From: Vicinamibacterales bacterium
GTDB taxonomy: Bacteria; Acidobacteriota; Vicinamibacteria; Vicinamibacterales; UBA8438
Assembly: GCA_937766455.1 (NCBI GenBank)
Contig: CALLXD010000008.1
Span: 1-64,000, forward strand
Direction: 5' to 3'
DNA length: 64,000 nt
Positions 1 through 8,591 of the stretch are shown here, one piece after another. The notes beneath the pieces are model-generated. The model saw only the letters and a list, made by a program, of their open reading frames with translations. It had not been told where the DNA came from and did no database searches. Both the position numbers and the translations under genes were made by a program. How positions within the stretch are numbered: position 1 is the first letter of the stretch; each line of letters opens with the position of its first letter.

Positions 1-2
1 AG

Positions 3-698
3 GACCCGGTAGAAATGGGCATGCCGCTGGAACGCCTGCAATCCAAGCTCGAACAGATCGACTACTATCCGCCGCTCTTTAGAGAGGCCTTCGGCAGCCC
101 CGCCATCACGACGGACCGGGTGGCTCGAGCGCTCGCACAGTTCGTACGCGCGTTGGTCTCCCACCGGTCGCCGTACGATCGGGCCCGCGCCGCCGGCCCG
201 CCCGGTTCGGCTACCTTCGACGCGGCGCTGCCCGAACTCTCCCGGCTGGGTCACCGGCTCTTTGTCGCAGAACCCGGTCAAGGGGCGCGCGGAGCCGGGT
301 GCGCGCGATGCCATGTCAGTGACGTCCAGATCAGCCTGTCACCGCGCAATATCGGTCTTGCCAAACAGGACCTGGCTCAGGATGTCGACCAAGGTGCCAA
401 CGACGAACGTTTCAAAGCACCGTCGCTCCGCAACGTAGCCGTCCGCCCGCCCTACATGCACGACGGCCGCTTTGCCACGCTGCGGGAGGTCATCGAGCAC
501 TACGACAGACAGGTCGAGGCGAACCCGTTCCTCGACATGACGTTGATGGACCGCCGGGTGGCGGTGACCGGCGGACCGGTCCGTCCGATACGCCTCGAAC
601 TGACCGAGCGAGAGATCGACGCGTTGATCGCATTTCTGCACAGCCTCACCGACGAAGCGTTTCTGGCCGACCGGCGGTTTTCAGACCCCTTCTCCTGA
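3..698 (+). CDS. MauG/cytochrome c peroxidase family protein, 3' part (5' end outside window)
   Basis: The frame is open to the window edge, so this is the C-terminal part of a longer gene; the first Met (position 15) sits inside a conserved stretch and is not a real start. A c-type haem site CARCH lies near residue 100, followed by a stretch (APSLRNVAVRPPYMHDGRF) typical of the second haem domain of di-haem cytochrome c peroxidases and MauG proteins, where the Met serves as a haem ligand or substitute. These periplasmic enzymes reduce H2O2 or oxidise a protein or small-molecule substrate. The N-terminal haem domain must lie upstream. No partner gene can be judged because the window starts here. 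Confidence 0.85.
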   Translation, partial: DPVEMGMPLERLQSKLEQIDYYPPLFREAFGSPAITTDRVARALAQFVRALVSHRSPYDRARAAGPPGSATFDAALPELSRLGHRLFVAEPGQGARGAGCARCHVSDVQISLSPRNIGLAKQDLAQDVDQGANDERFKAPSLRNVAVRPPYMHDGRFATLREVIEHYDRQVEANPFLDMTLMDRRVAVTGGPVRPIRLELTEREIDALIAFLHSLTDEAFLADRRFSDPFS

Positions 699-757
699 CG
701 ACGCCAAACGGCGGGCCGGGCCAACCGCGGGTTCTGGGAGTCTAAGCGTCTTGGACC

Positions 758-1927
758 ATGAACCTCCTTCGCGACATCGGTCAGGTCACGCGCTCGCTCG
801 CCCGCCAGCCGGATGTCTCTGTCGTAGCGGTCGCCACGCTGGCGCTGGGGGTCGGGCTCAACAGCGCGGTCTTCGTGAACCGTGATTTCTTCACCATCCT
901 GGGCGTCACCGCCTCCCAGCGGTCGCGGGCACTGGGGCGCTGTCCGGCGTGTTCCTGGCGAGGGCGGCATTGGAACTGTTCATCAGCCAAGCCGCGGGGG
1001 TACTACCCCGCGCCAACGAGGTCGGGTTGGACGGCCCGGTGCTGGCCGCCACCGTGATGATGACGTTGGCCGTGGCGGTCGTCTGCGCCGGCGCGGCGGC
1101 TGCCGGAGCCGTTCGGCGCGACGGGGCCGAGCTCTTGCGCGGCACAGTCCGGACGGGCACCCCGCGCACACGGCGCGTCCGGGCGGCGCTCGTGTCGGGG
1201 CAGTTGGCCCTGTCGGTCGTGCTGCTGACCGGGGCAGGTCTGCTGGTCCGAAGCGTAGACGAGCTGCTGTCCGAGGACGGTGGCTTCAGCGCCGAGTCGG
1301 TGGTCACGGCAACACTGCTGTTGGACGATTCGAGGCTCGCTGACGACGGGTCGACGGCGGGGTTCGTCAACCGGCTGCTGGAACGGGTTCGTGCGTTGCC
1401 GGCCGTCTCGGCGGCCGGGGTCGGCAGTCTCTTGCCCCCGAGCGACGCACCGACCACGGTGAACGTGCGCTTTCGTAGCGATACCCGCGATGACTCCATC
1501 AAGCTGTCATTCGGTGCCGTGACGTCCGGCTTTCTCGAAGCCCTCGGCACCCCGCTCACAGATGGGCGTCACTTCTCAGCGCAAGACGACCGGGCGGAGA
1601 TTGCGGACTGGATCATCAGTGAGTCCGCCGGTCGGTTTCTGTATCCAGACACACACGCGATCGGTCGTGAGGCGACATTCGCAGTGCCCACATTTGCCCT
1701 GACCCGAGAGGGCCGGATGCTGGGCGTGGTGGCTGACATGAAATACGCCGGACTTGAGGCGGGTCCAGAAGCGTCCGTGAAGCAGCCTGACGATAGCCGG
1801 TGTCGGGCTGGTGGGCGGGCTCGGTGCCTCGGCGGCAGCCGATTCTCGTGGCGACATTGGTGGCGTCCATGGTCCCGGCACGGCGTGCGGCGCGGCTCGA
1901 TCCGCTGATCGCCCTCAAGAGCGACTA
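758..1927 (+). pseudogene. decayed MacB-like (acidobacterial duplicated) ABC permease
   Basis: Pieces of one permease occur in order but in different frames. An N-terminal membrane segment starting MNLLRDIGQVTRSLARQPD (758 onward) jumps to NRDFFTILGV, then frame 1 continues from about 910 with TGALSGVFLARAALELFISQ, a transmembrane stretch and the second MacB-type periplasmic core up to about 1780. The true C-terminus VPARRAARLDPLIALKSD reappears in a third frame and stops at 1927. At least two frameshifts and internal deletions are needed to explain this, and the product would be far shorter than the roughly 800 residues usual for this family. Related fragments lie near 3546-4108 beside a PadR gene. 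Confidence 0.75.
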
Positions 1928-1971
1928 AAGAAACATGTAACCCTGACGCCATCGGCGGCGTCTTAGCGACA

Positions 1972-3096
1972 GTGACTGTGCTCGCCATCCTCGGGATTGG
2001 TCTGCTGCTGGCGTACGCCAACGGCGCGAACGACAACTACAAAGGCGTCGCCACGCTGCTGGGCAGCGGGACCGCGTCCTATCGCCGCGCACTCCTGTGG
2101 GCCACCGTCACCACTGCACTGGGGTCGTTGACGGCGTTGGTGTTGGCTCGCGGACTGCTCGCCGCATTCGCCGGCAACGGCCTGGTGCCGGCGGAGGTGG
2201 TCGCGGACCCCATCTTCCCGACCGCGGTGGCCTTGTCGGCCGCGTTGACGGTCCTGCTCGCCACCCGACTCGGATTTCCGATTTCGACGACCCACGCGCT
2301 GCTGGGCGGGTTGGTCGGGGCGGGCCTCGTGGCCTCTCCGGTCGGCATCAATACGGCCACTCTGGCTACCGGGTTTCTCTTGCCCCTGCTGACGAGTCCT
2401 ATCGTGTCGGTCGCGCTGGCGGGCGGCCTGTATCCGGCGCTGCGGGCCGGCCGACGGCGGCTGGGGATTACGCGCGAGACGTGTGTCTGCGTCGGTGATG
2501 CGGTCGTCGGTGTCGTACCGGGCGCACCCGGCCACACCGTCGCGCTCGAGGCGGTGACCCTGCCCGCGCTCACCGTCGCCGAGTCAGCCAGCTGCCAGGT
2601 GCGATACAGCGGCACATTCGTCGGGTTGAGCGCCCGATCGGTGCTCGACACGGCCCACTACGCCAGCGCCGGTGCCGTCAGTTTCGCGCGCGGCCTGAAT
2701 GACACGCCGAAGATCGCCGCGCTGCTGCTGGTGGGCAATGTCGTTGCTCCGGGAGCTGCGCTCGTCGCGGTGGGCATCGTCATGGCAACCGGCGGTCTCA
2801 TCAGCGCCAGACGTGTCGCCACGACGATGTCACGCGACGTGACCGACATGAACCCCGGTCAGGGGTTCACCGCAAACGCCATCACCTCGGTGCTCGTCAT
2901 CGGCGCCTCAGCCCTGGGTCTACCAGTCTCCACCACACACGTGTCGTGTGGGGCGCTCTTCGGCATCGGCACCGTCACGCGCCAAGCCCACTGGCACACC
3001 ATCCGACACATTGTGCTCGCCTGGGTCATCACACTGCCGCTCGCCGCCGCGCTGGCCGCCACCGCGGTCCTGCTGATGCGCGTCGCGGCAGGGTAG
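1972..3096 (+). CDS. inorganic phosphate transporter, PiT family
   Basis: A 374-residue polytopic membrane protein with the two PHO4 half-repeats: GANDNYKG near residue 19 and FARGLNDTPK near residue 240, the paired GAND/GLND signatures of PiT carriers. Each is followed by a hydrophobic stretch with ISTTHALLGG or VSTTHVSCGA, also typical of the family. PiT proteins import phosphate, usually as a metal-phosphate complex with protons or with sodium. The start is a GTG at 1972, directly before the first membrane segment. It lies 44 bases after the decayed permease and is probably transcribed alone. No PhoU-like accessory gene is present beside it. Confidence 0.93.
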   Translation: MTVLAILGIGLLLAYANGANDNYKGVATLLGSGTASYRRALLWATVTTALGSLTALVLARGLLAAFAGNGLVPAEVVADPIFPTAVALSAALTVLLATRLGFPISTTHALLGGLVGAGLVASPVGINTATLATGFLLPLLTSPIVSVALAGGLYPALRAGRRRLGITRETCVCVGDAVVGVVPGAPGHTVALEAVTLPALTVAESASCQVRYSGTFVGLSARSVLDTAHYASAGAVSFARGLNDTPKIAALLLVGNVVAPGAALVAVGIVMATGGLISARRVATTMSRDVTDMNPGQGFTANAITSVLVIGASALGLPVSTTHVSCGALFGIGTVTRQAHWHTIRHIVLAWVITLPLAAALAATAVLLMRVAAG

Positions 3097-3158
3097 CCGT
3101 CCCACCGATCACCGATCAGACGCCGCCAACGATTCCCCACATCGAAACACCTTGCCCT

Positions 3159-3183
3159 TCTACATATGCTCGAGATATGTAGA
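3159..3183 (+). promoter_or_regulatory. inverted repeat, probable PadR operator
   Basis: A perfect 9-bp inverted repeat: TCTACATAT at 3159-3167 and ATATGTAGA at 3175-3183, separated by 7 bases that themselves contain CTCGAG. PadR regulators bind repeats of the ATGT/ACAT kind upstream of their own genes. A TTGCCC at 3152-3157 could be a -35 box with the -10 (TATGTA, 3176-3181) inside the right arm, so bound repressor would block polymerase. Autoregulation of the PadR gene starting at 3204 is the inference. Confidence 0.6.
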
Positions 3184-3203
3184 TGTCGGAGGTATTACAT
3201 CCA

Positions 3204-3884
3204 ATGCACGCATCCAAGTCGGATCTGCCGCAGGGCACCCTCGATATGTTGATCCTGCAGGTGGTCGCGCACGGTCCGATCCACGGCTATGCGATTGCAC
3301 AGCGCATTCAGCAGATCTCGCGCGACGTGCTGCAGGTGCCGCAGGGTTCGCTGTACCCGGCGCTGCACCGACTCGAGAACCGCGGACTGCTGCAAGCGGA
3401 GTGGAAAGCCTCGGATACCGGCCGGGACGCGAAGTTCTACAGCCTGACCGCGAAGGGGAGGGGGCGCCTCGAGGATCAAACCGCCAATTGGGCCCGTCTC
3501 TCGGAGGCGATCGGCTTGATTGGACACCGCATCCGGAGACGCGCGATGAACTGGTGGCAGCGGTGGCGAAACCGCGACCGGCTCGAGGCGGAACTGGACG
3601 CCGAGCTGCACGACCATGTGGCACGCCAGATGGCCGACCAGGTCCGCGACGGCGTCCCCCCACTGGAGGCGCGGCGGCAGGTGCGAGCCCGATTCGGAGG
3701 GGTCGACCAGCTCGCTCGTGCTCGGCGACGTCAGGATGGAGCGCGAGTGGTTGCCAGAGGTCGGTATCCGAGGACAACCGTGGGCTCGGCCGACGGTGCC
3801 TCGTCTCCAGGGGTGAAGGTGCGACCCAGCATCGGCGTTTCGCCGATGAGGTCGAAGGTCGACGTTGAGACGTACGCGCTCTGA
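3204..3884 (+). CDS. PadR-family transcriptional regulator with read-through C-terminal extension
   Basis: Residues about 1-110 form a PadR winged helix: LPQGTLDMLILQ, HGYAIAQRIQQIS, QGSLYPALHRLENRGLL and KFYSLTAKGRGRLE are characteristic. The start at 3204 is preferred over ATG 3183 because GGAGG (3188-3192) precedes it and 3183 overlaps the operator. PadR proteins of this type are about 110-120 residues and normally stop before a MacB-like permease gene. Here the frame runs on without a stop into MNWWQRWRNRDRLEAELDAE, the N-terminus of such a permease (3546 onward), and then into low-quality sequence ending at 3884. The DNA-binding part looks intact; the extension is probably debris or a fusion caused by loss of the stop codon. 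Confidence 0.8.
   Translation: MHASKSDLPQGTLDMLILQVVAHGPIHGYAIAQRIQQISRDVLQVPQGSLYPALHRLENRGLLQAEWKASDTGRDAKFYSLTAKGRGRLEDQTANWARLSEAIGLIGHRIRRRAMNWWQRWRNRDRLEAELDAELHDHVARQMADQVRDGVPPLEARRQVRARFGGVDQLARARRRQDGARVVARGRYPRTTVGSADGASSPGVKVRPSIGVSPMRSKVDVETYAL
3546..3735 (+). pseudogene. 5' remnant of MacB-like permease, in frame with padR
   Basis: ATG 3546 begins a stretch matching the cytoplasmic N-terminus of acidobacterial MacB-like permeases: MNWWQRWRNRDRLEAELDAE, HVARQMADQVRDG, LEARRQVRARFGGVDQ. Similarity fades after about 3715, before any membrane segment. It is read in the same frame as the upstream PadR gene. The next part of a permease of this type is found just downstream but on the opposite strand (3731-4108), so the locus has been broken by inversion and deletion. 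Confidence 0.6.
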
Positions 3885-4108
3885 AAACGATCCGGCGGTT
3901 GGCCCACGTCTCCGACAACAACCGGGCCACTCACGAACGCGGCCATCGACCCGTAGCTTCGCGCCTCTGCGTGCATGTCGACGAAGTCCAGGTGAGACAT
4001 TCCCGACGGCCGGTTGCGGTCGTCGCGGCTCGAGATCCACGCAACCCGGTCCGCCGCCGCGATCGGGAGTCCTCGGACCGATGCGTCGCGCCACCGGACT
4101 GGACCCGG
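3731..4108 (-). pseudogene. inverted internal fragment of MacB-like permease periplasmic domain
   Basis: On the minus strand the frame from about 4108 reads RWRDASVRGLPIAAADRVAW, then RNRPSGMSHLDFVDMHAEAR, then SAYVSTSTFDLIGETPMLGR and APSAEPTVVLGYR. This is the first MacB-type periplasmic core of the duplicated permease family. There is no membrane segment before it and it stops after about 125 residues, so it cannot be a working gene. Its 3' end abuts the end of the plus-strand 5' remnant, which fits an inversion inside one ancestral gene downstream of padR. Confidence 0.65.
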
Positions 4109-4144
4109 CCGCAGTGCTGCGGTGGGAATAGCCAGGCTGCATCG

Positions 4145-5050
4145 TCATCGTTCGCGGGAGTCCGACTGGCCACGTACCTGGACGCGAACCTGTGGCCGCC
4201 GCACCGCGATGGTGATCTCAGCCGCCTGGTCGTCGGCTTCCGCCGGCGGCTGGAATGTGACGAGATAGCGGGCCGGCCGCGCCGCCGCTCGTTCCGCGAT
4301 CACCTGGCCCAACTCGGTCAGCCTCCGCACAACCGCGACACTGGGACTGCTGACTTCTTCCACCCAGCCACCGGTCATCTCACTGAACCCGCGGGCGATA
4401 CCGGCCTGGCGCGTCACGGCCTGTGTATTGAGTACCAGTGCATGCACCGTCGTTCCGGTCTCCGTTACCTGTTCCGCTACCCGCTCGACCCGCCGCCTGG
4501 CCACGTTCGTCGATGCGTCGCCGGTGATCGTGGCGATGACCGGACCTTCGGCATAGTCGGAGTACAGTCGGTCCACGGTCTCGCGGAACGCCTGAAACAT
4601 ATTGACGTTCGCACCCCGTCGGGCGAAGTACTGGTCGAATGCCTCCCTCACCGCGCCCAGGTCAGTCGTGGTCTCCACGAGCGTCCGCGGCCTGCTCGCG
4701 AACAGCACCACGGCGACCTCGCTGCCTTCGGGCAACCCATCCACGAGCTGAGGCAACCCGTTTCGTAGATGGGCCAGGTACCCAGCGACCCGGGTCGACT
4801 CCTCGAGAAGGATCACGACCCGTAGCGGCCACTCGATCAGTTCGGCGTCGAGGATCCGCCCAATCTCGCCGCCCTGCTGGACGACGAAGTCTCCACGGGA
4901 CAGATCGGTGACCGGGGTACCATCGTCGGCCTGCACGAATACATCAAGCCAGAGACCGGCGCGCATCTGAGCGCCGACATCCACGGAGGCGACGGTCAGC
5001 ATGGCTACCAGCATTGCCACCACGTTGGAACGACCGTGCCGAGCGTTCAT
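4145..5050 (-). CDS. secreted VWFA-domain protein (acidobacterial type)
   Basis: A 301-residue protein with an N-terminal signal peptide (hydrophobic residues about 9-27, GAQ cleavage region), a short beta segment LDVFVQADDGTPVTDLSRGD typical of the acidobacterial VWFA group, and a von Willebrand A-like fold from about residue 75 to 230. The metal-binding site looks degenerate: the usual DxSxS after the first strand is LEESTRV. A C-terminal strand-rich tail (RYLVTFQPPAEADD) follows. Members are thought to act in the envelope, but no substrate is known. The start codon overlaps the stop of the upstream nucleotidyltransferase-like gene (positions 5047-5050), so the two are translationally coupled. 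Confidence 0.75.
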   Translation of the reverse strand: MNARHGRSNVVAMLVAMLTVASVDVGAQMRAGLWLDVFVQADDGTPVTDLSRGDFVVQQGGEIGRILDAELIEWPLRVVILLEESTRVAGYLAHLRNGLPQLVDGLPEGSEVAVVLFASRPRTLVETTTDLGAVREAFDQYFARRGANVNMFQAFRETVDRLYSDYAEGPVIATITGDASTNVARRRVERVAEQVTETGTTVHALVLNTQAVTRQAGIARGFSEMTGGWVEEVSSPSVAVVRRLTELGQVIAERAAARPARYLVTFQPPAEADDQAAEITIAVRRPQVRVQVRGQSDSRER

Positions 5051-5589
5051 GAGTCCTCGTCTCCGTCGAGCATCTGACGCAGTATCTCGGCGTGCGTCGT
5101 GAGAAAGAGCCGGTCTTTCTCTCTATTCGTGGCGGCCTTCGAGCGGATGATGTGGCTGAGGCGAGCCACCGGAATCTCGACACCGTCCATGAGAAACGTC
5201 CGTCGTTCCTCCCACACCGGTTCGAAGGCGAACGCGGTCATGACCAGTCTGAGGTTGATGGTCATCGCCGACGTGGTCGCTCGTGTCAGCCGGCATCCGT
5301 CGACCACCGCGCGAGCGAGGTCAATGTCCGGCGACACATCAAACGGATCCTCGGCGCCCCACAGCGACAGCCCGAGCGATGCGGCGACCTGCCAGGCCTG
5401 CGCCAGATTCTCGGGGTCGGGCGGCAGGAAGAGATCGTGGTCGGGTGTGGCGAAGAGGACCGACGTGTCAACGGTGTGGAAGTTCGCGCCCCAGGCTCCG
5501 ATGAGCGTGAACCGAACCTGCCGGGCGTGCAGCGCTTCGACGCACGCCGCGAACGATGGCTCGGCAATCGCCGGACGGCGGTCAGTCAC
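5047..5589 (-). CDS. nucleotidyltransferase-like protein
   Basis: A 180-residue soluble protein. The N-terminal region RFTLIGAWGANFH followed by ATPDHDLFLPPDPENL resembles the core of small nucleotidyltransferase-fold proteins, where a G-rich helix is followed by an acidic pair on the next strand (here D and D in PDHD). The C-terminal IPVARLSHIIRSKAATNREK is a motif seen in such proteins and in antitoxin/toxin-like nucleotidyltransferases. No HEPN-like partner is adjacent; the downstream gene is instead a secreted VWFA protein overlapping by four bases. The target and reaction are unknown. The assignment rests on fold-level motifs only. Confidence 0.55.
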   Translation of the reverse strand: MTDRRPAIAEPSFAACVEALHARQVRFTLIGAWGANFHTVDTSVLFATPDHDLFLPPDPENLAQAWQVAASLGLSLWGAEDPFDVSPDIDLARAVVDGCRLTRATTSAMTINLRLVMTAFAFEPVWEERRTFLMDGVEIPVARLSHIIRSKAATNREKDRLFLTTHAEILRQMLDGDEDS

Positions 5590-5625
5590 ACCGCCATTGT
5601 ATGGCGACCGTCGGGAGCCGTGCCG

Positions 5626-5655
5626 GAGGCGGGAGTCGTGGTCGACCCCCGCCTC
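5626..5655 (-). other. intergenic stem-loop
   Basis: GAGGCGGG (5626-5633) pairs with CCCGCCTC (5648-5655) around a 14-base loop, in the gap between the NHL-repeat gene and the nucleotidyltransferase-like gene. There is no T-run after it on either strand, so it is not a standard terminator. It may protect an RNA end or be incidental in GC-rich DNA. Confidence 0.3.
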
Positions 5656-5678
5656 GGGCTCATGGTCGGGTGTGAGCG

Positions 5679-6722
5679 CTATCGGGTATAGCGAACCAGC
5701 TGCGAAGGCCCAACCTCGGCGCCAAAAATATTGCCGTTGGCGTCAACAGCCACGCCCTCAGCCGCACTGGTACCGCCGGCACCGACCGGGTCGGGAATGA
5801 AATACATCACCTCGCCGGTCGCCGCACTGCCGACACGAATACCGCGACGCCATCCGGCGTTGCGGATGTCGTTCGATTCCGAATCGGTGCCGTACAGCAT
5901 GTCGTCGTCCGTGATGAAGATCCCGCTGAGCCGGCTGAACTGGGTCCACTCTTCTTGGAACGTGCCCTCCGTGTCGAAGATCTGGATCCGCTTGTTGCCG
6001 CGATCCGCCACGAACAGACGCCCGCGAGAATCCCACGCGAGTCCGTGAGGTGTCCGGAACTGCCCCGGCTCTGAGCCGAGTCCGCCCCAGTGGGTGATGT
6101 AGTTGCCCTCGGCGTCGAATTTCACAATACGCGCAACGGTGTCCGGCGGCGCGTCGTCGCCCTGCCCACCATGGCCGTCCGCGACATAAATCGACCCGTC
6201 GGCGCCGGTGGTGACGTCACAGGGGGTGTTCAGCAAGTGATCGCTCCCATCACCAGCGACGCCAGCCTCTCCAAGTTCGAGGAGCACGTCACCGGTGGGG
6301 CTGAACTTGATGACCCGATGACCAAGACCGGCGCTCGCCGGCTGATCTTCACGCGGGCCCTGGGCGTCGGTGATCCACACGTTGCCGTCGCTGTCCACAT
6401 GGATGCCATGGGGGAAAAGCAGCATGCCTGCACCGAAACTGGTGACGAGATTGCCCTCCGCGTCGAACCGCAGCATCGGGTCCAGATCCGACCCGGCACA
6501 GCTGTTGGTACCGCACCGTTCGCCGACCCAGATCGAGGTGCCGTCCGGGGCGATATCCACCGCGCTCGTCGAGCCCCAGGTCCGTCCGTCTGGCAGATTG
6601 AAGTGACCCTGATGGGTTGTATACGGGTTGGGGAGATCGTTGACGGCCTGACCGGACGCCAGCGCGGCGACACACATCACGGCGGCGAGAGCCAATACGG
6701 AAATACGACGTACGAGTGTCAT
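5679..6722 (-). CDS. secreted NHL-repeat beta-propeller protein
   Basis: A 347-residue protein with a clear signal peptide (MTLVRRISVLALAAVMCVAA, cleavage near ASGQA). The rest is built of NHL/SMP-30-like propeller blades, seen as repeats such as LLFPHGIHVDSDGNVWITDA, GSIYVADGHG and RTPHGLAWDSRGRLFVADRG followed by NKRIQIF. Similar proteins include peptidyl-hydroxyglycine lyase-like and 6-bladed propellers that act in the periplasm or outside the cell; no catalytic residues can be singled out here. It is followed on the same strand by the nucleotidyltransferase and VWFA genes, with an 89-base gap, so a shared operon is uncertain. Confidence 0.8.
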   Translation of the reverse strand: MTLVRRISVLALAAVMCVAALASGQAVNDLPNPYTTHQGHFNLPDGRTWGSTSAVDIAPDGTSIWVGERCGTNSCAGSDLDPMLRFDAEGNLVTSFGAGMLLFPHGIHVDSDGNVWITDAQGPREDQPASAGLGHRVIKFSPTGDVLLELGEAGVAGDGSDHLLNTPCDVTTGADGSIYVADGHGGQGDDAPPDTVARIVKFDAEGNYITHWGGLGSEPGQFRTPHGLAWDSRGRLFVADRGNKRIQIFDTEGTFQEEWTQFSRLSGIFITDDDMLYGTDSESNDIRNAGWRRGIRVGSAATGEVMYFIPDPVGAGGTSAAEGVAVDANGNIFGAEVGPSQLVRYTR

Positions 6723-6837
6723 GACGGACCTTCCTTTGATTACCCCGGTCGGAGGAGCACCGGTGCAGAACAGGCTGCAACGCTATCGCAGACACAAACG
6801 AGGCCGCAACCCCGCCCCGTGACCCCGGCCGCGGGCG

Positions 6838-8496
6838 TCAAAATATATCCCGCCAGGTGAAGAACAAGGCCGCGACCAGGCCCTGCAGGGCTCCGAACCC
6901 GCCGGCGATCGCGGCACGGTGCGTACTCGTCGACACCGCCGCCAGGTAGAGAAACAGCGGGAACAGGACGCTGGTATAGCGCCCCATCGACTCGAGGCCC
7001 CCCGAGAGCAACGGCGGGAGCAGATTCACAACAAGGAAACTGCCGTAGAAGATGCCAAATCGCCTGGTGACCGGCCAGATCAGCACGCCGGCCAACAGCG
7101 TGGGAAGCAAGTTCAGCACGTCGTAGGGGCGGCCCACGATGTAGCCAGTCGGACCGTGTTCCAACAGATACGACCAGTGCTCGGTCACGATCGACGCAAA
7201 ACCCGTGGCGTCCCGTCCCCATGCGGCCTGGGCGTCGAACCACGCGAACGGCTGTCCGGTCAGGGTAAACAGGAACGCCGAGTGCGACAGCATTCCCAGT
7301 AGGGGGGTCAAGGCCACCGCCACGGCCGCATACCGGAGGACGCCCCCGCCGAGGCCGCCTGCCGGAGCCCCGCGGTCGCCCACGAACACCGGTCGTCCCC
7401 AGCCGAGCCACGGCACGAACGCCGTCGCCGCCGCCAGACCCAATGGCACCGTCAGGAAGAACCCGTTCGGGCGGATCAGGCCCACGCACAACCCGCACAG
7501 GGCTGCCCGCCAGAACCACCGGTGCCGGAAGCAATAGCAGGTGGCGACAGTCGCCAGCAGATACAACGACTCCGTGTAGATGGCCCCGTAGAAGACCGCG
7601 AACGGGTAGGCACCAAGCAATACCAGCGCCCCGGCGGCCGCGTCATCGGGCAGATCGTCCCTCGCGAGCCGCAGCAGTAGTACCAACGCCAGAATGAACG
7701 CCACACACGACAGGACGAATCCCACCGCCAGTCCAGTCCGTTGCACGCGGGCACGCTCTTCGACGAAGGGATATCCGGCGGGGTCCGAAATAAAACCCCA
7801 TACGCTGTCAAGCGACCGGAACCCATCGACCCGTCCCGAGAGCACCAGGGCCGTGGTCGTGCGAATCAGGAACGGGTAGGCTGGGAAGAACGCCACGTTC
7901 CGCTGCCCCGTCGACGGTTCATCGGCATACCCTTCGAGGGCCAACCCCATGTACCAACCCGTATCCCACCGCACCATGAGGTTGCCCAGCGCGCTGTCGG
8001 CCATCCGGAATGGCACCGGGCTCGGAAAGCCGATGCTGAGCACGGCCAGATACCCCACACACACGGGCGGGATGCGGGTCAACAGGAAGATTCGGACCGG
8101 CGCGGCCTGCCAGACGACGCGCCAGACGTTCCAGACCCGCCCCGGTAGCGGCCGGGTGCGCACGAAGTAATGTCGCGCCGCCAGGCATACGGACGCCCCT
8201 ATCCAGACGATGACACTGGACGGCATCGAGACAAACCCGCGGACCCGATAGGCGCCGAACAGGTCCACGCTCAATGCCGCCAACGCCAGCAAGACGGTGA
8301 GCACGTCGACCAGCGTGACCCAGCGTGGCAACCCGACGGCGGACTCAACGGTTTGAGCGCGGTCTGGACCCGACGTCACGGGAGAAGCAGTGTCGACCAC
8401 AGGTGGCACTAGCCTAGCAGGGTGCCGAAACGGTCCCGGCAAGGACGCGCGCGACCGTTCGGAGGCCACGCGGGGTTCGGAGCGCAGCGCCGTCAA
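6838..8496 (-). CDS. PIG-V-like integral membrane mannosyltransferase
   Basis: A 552-residue polytopic protein with about ten membrane segments. Two motifs fit the PIG-V/GT-C family: RWDTGWYMGLALEGY (around residue 175), where the Asp after Trp is the expected catalytic acid in the first lumenal loop, and NVAFFPAYPFLIR shortly after. GT-C enzymes transfer a sugar from a polyprenyl-phosphate donor on the outer face of the membrane. The first 60 residues are polar and poorly conserved in appearance, so the true start may lie downstream of 8496. No glycan biosynthesis cluster surrounds it, so the acceptor cannot be guessed. Confidence 0.7.
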   Translation of the reverse strand: MTALRSEPRVASERSRASLPGPFRHPARLVPPVVDTASPVTSGPDRAQTVESAVGLPRWVTLVDVLTVLLALAALSVDLFGAYRVRGFVSMPSSVIVWIGASVCLAARHYFVRTRPLPGRVWNVWRVVWQAAPVRIFLLTRIPPVCVGYLAVLSIGFPSPVPFRMADSALGNLMVRWDTGWYMGLALEGYADEPSTGQRNVAFFPAYPFLIRTTTALVLSGRVDGFRSLDSVWGFISDPAGYPFVEERARVQRTGLAVGFVLSCVAFILALVLLLRLARDDLPDDAAAGALVLLGAYPFAVFYGAIYTESLYLLATVATCYCFRHRWFWRAALCGLCVGLIRPNGFFLTVPLGLAAATAFVPWLGWGRPVFVGDRGAPAGGLGGGVLRYAAVAVALTPLLGMLSHSAFLFTLTGQPFAWFDAQAAWGRDATGFASIVTEHWSYLLEHGPTGYIVGRPYDVLNLLPTLLAGVLIWPVTRRFGIFYGSFLVVNLLPPLLSGGLESMGRYTSVLFPLFLYLAAVSTSTHRAAIAGGFGALQGLVAALFFTWRDIF

Positions 8497-8499
8497 AGC

Positions 8500-8572
8500 A
8501 GGCGCGCGACAATGCGCGCCTCGTGGCTACGGAGTGGGGCATTCGGGGCCCCCACGGAGTGGCCACGTGGGG
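8500..8572 (-). terminator. hairpin pair downstream of the DUF5916 gene (weak terminator candidate)
   Basis: Two stems lie between the PIG-V-like gene and the DUF5916 gene: AGGCGCGC (8500-8507) with GCGCGCCT (8514-8521), and CCCCACG (8550-8556) with CGTGGGG (8566-8572). On the minus strand the first stem is followed by only three T residues, so termination would be inefficient. No other feature is seen in this 95-base gap. Confidence 0.3.
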
Positions 8573-8591
8573 TTCTGGGCGGAGCCCCGTC

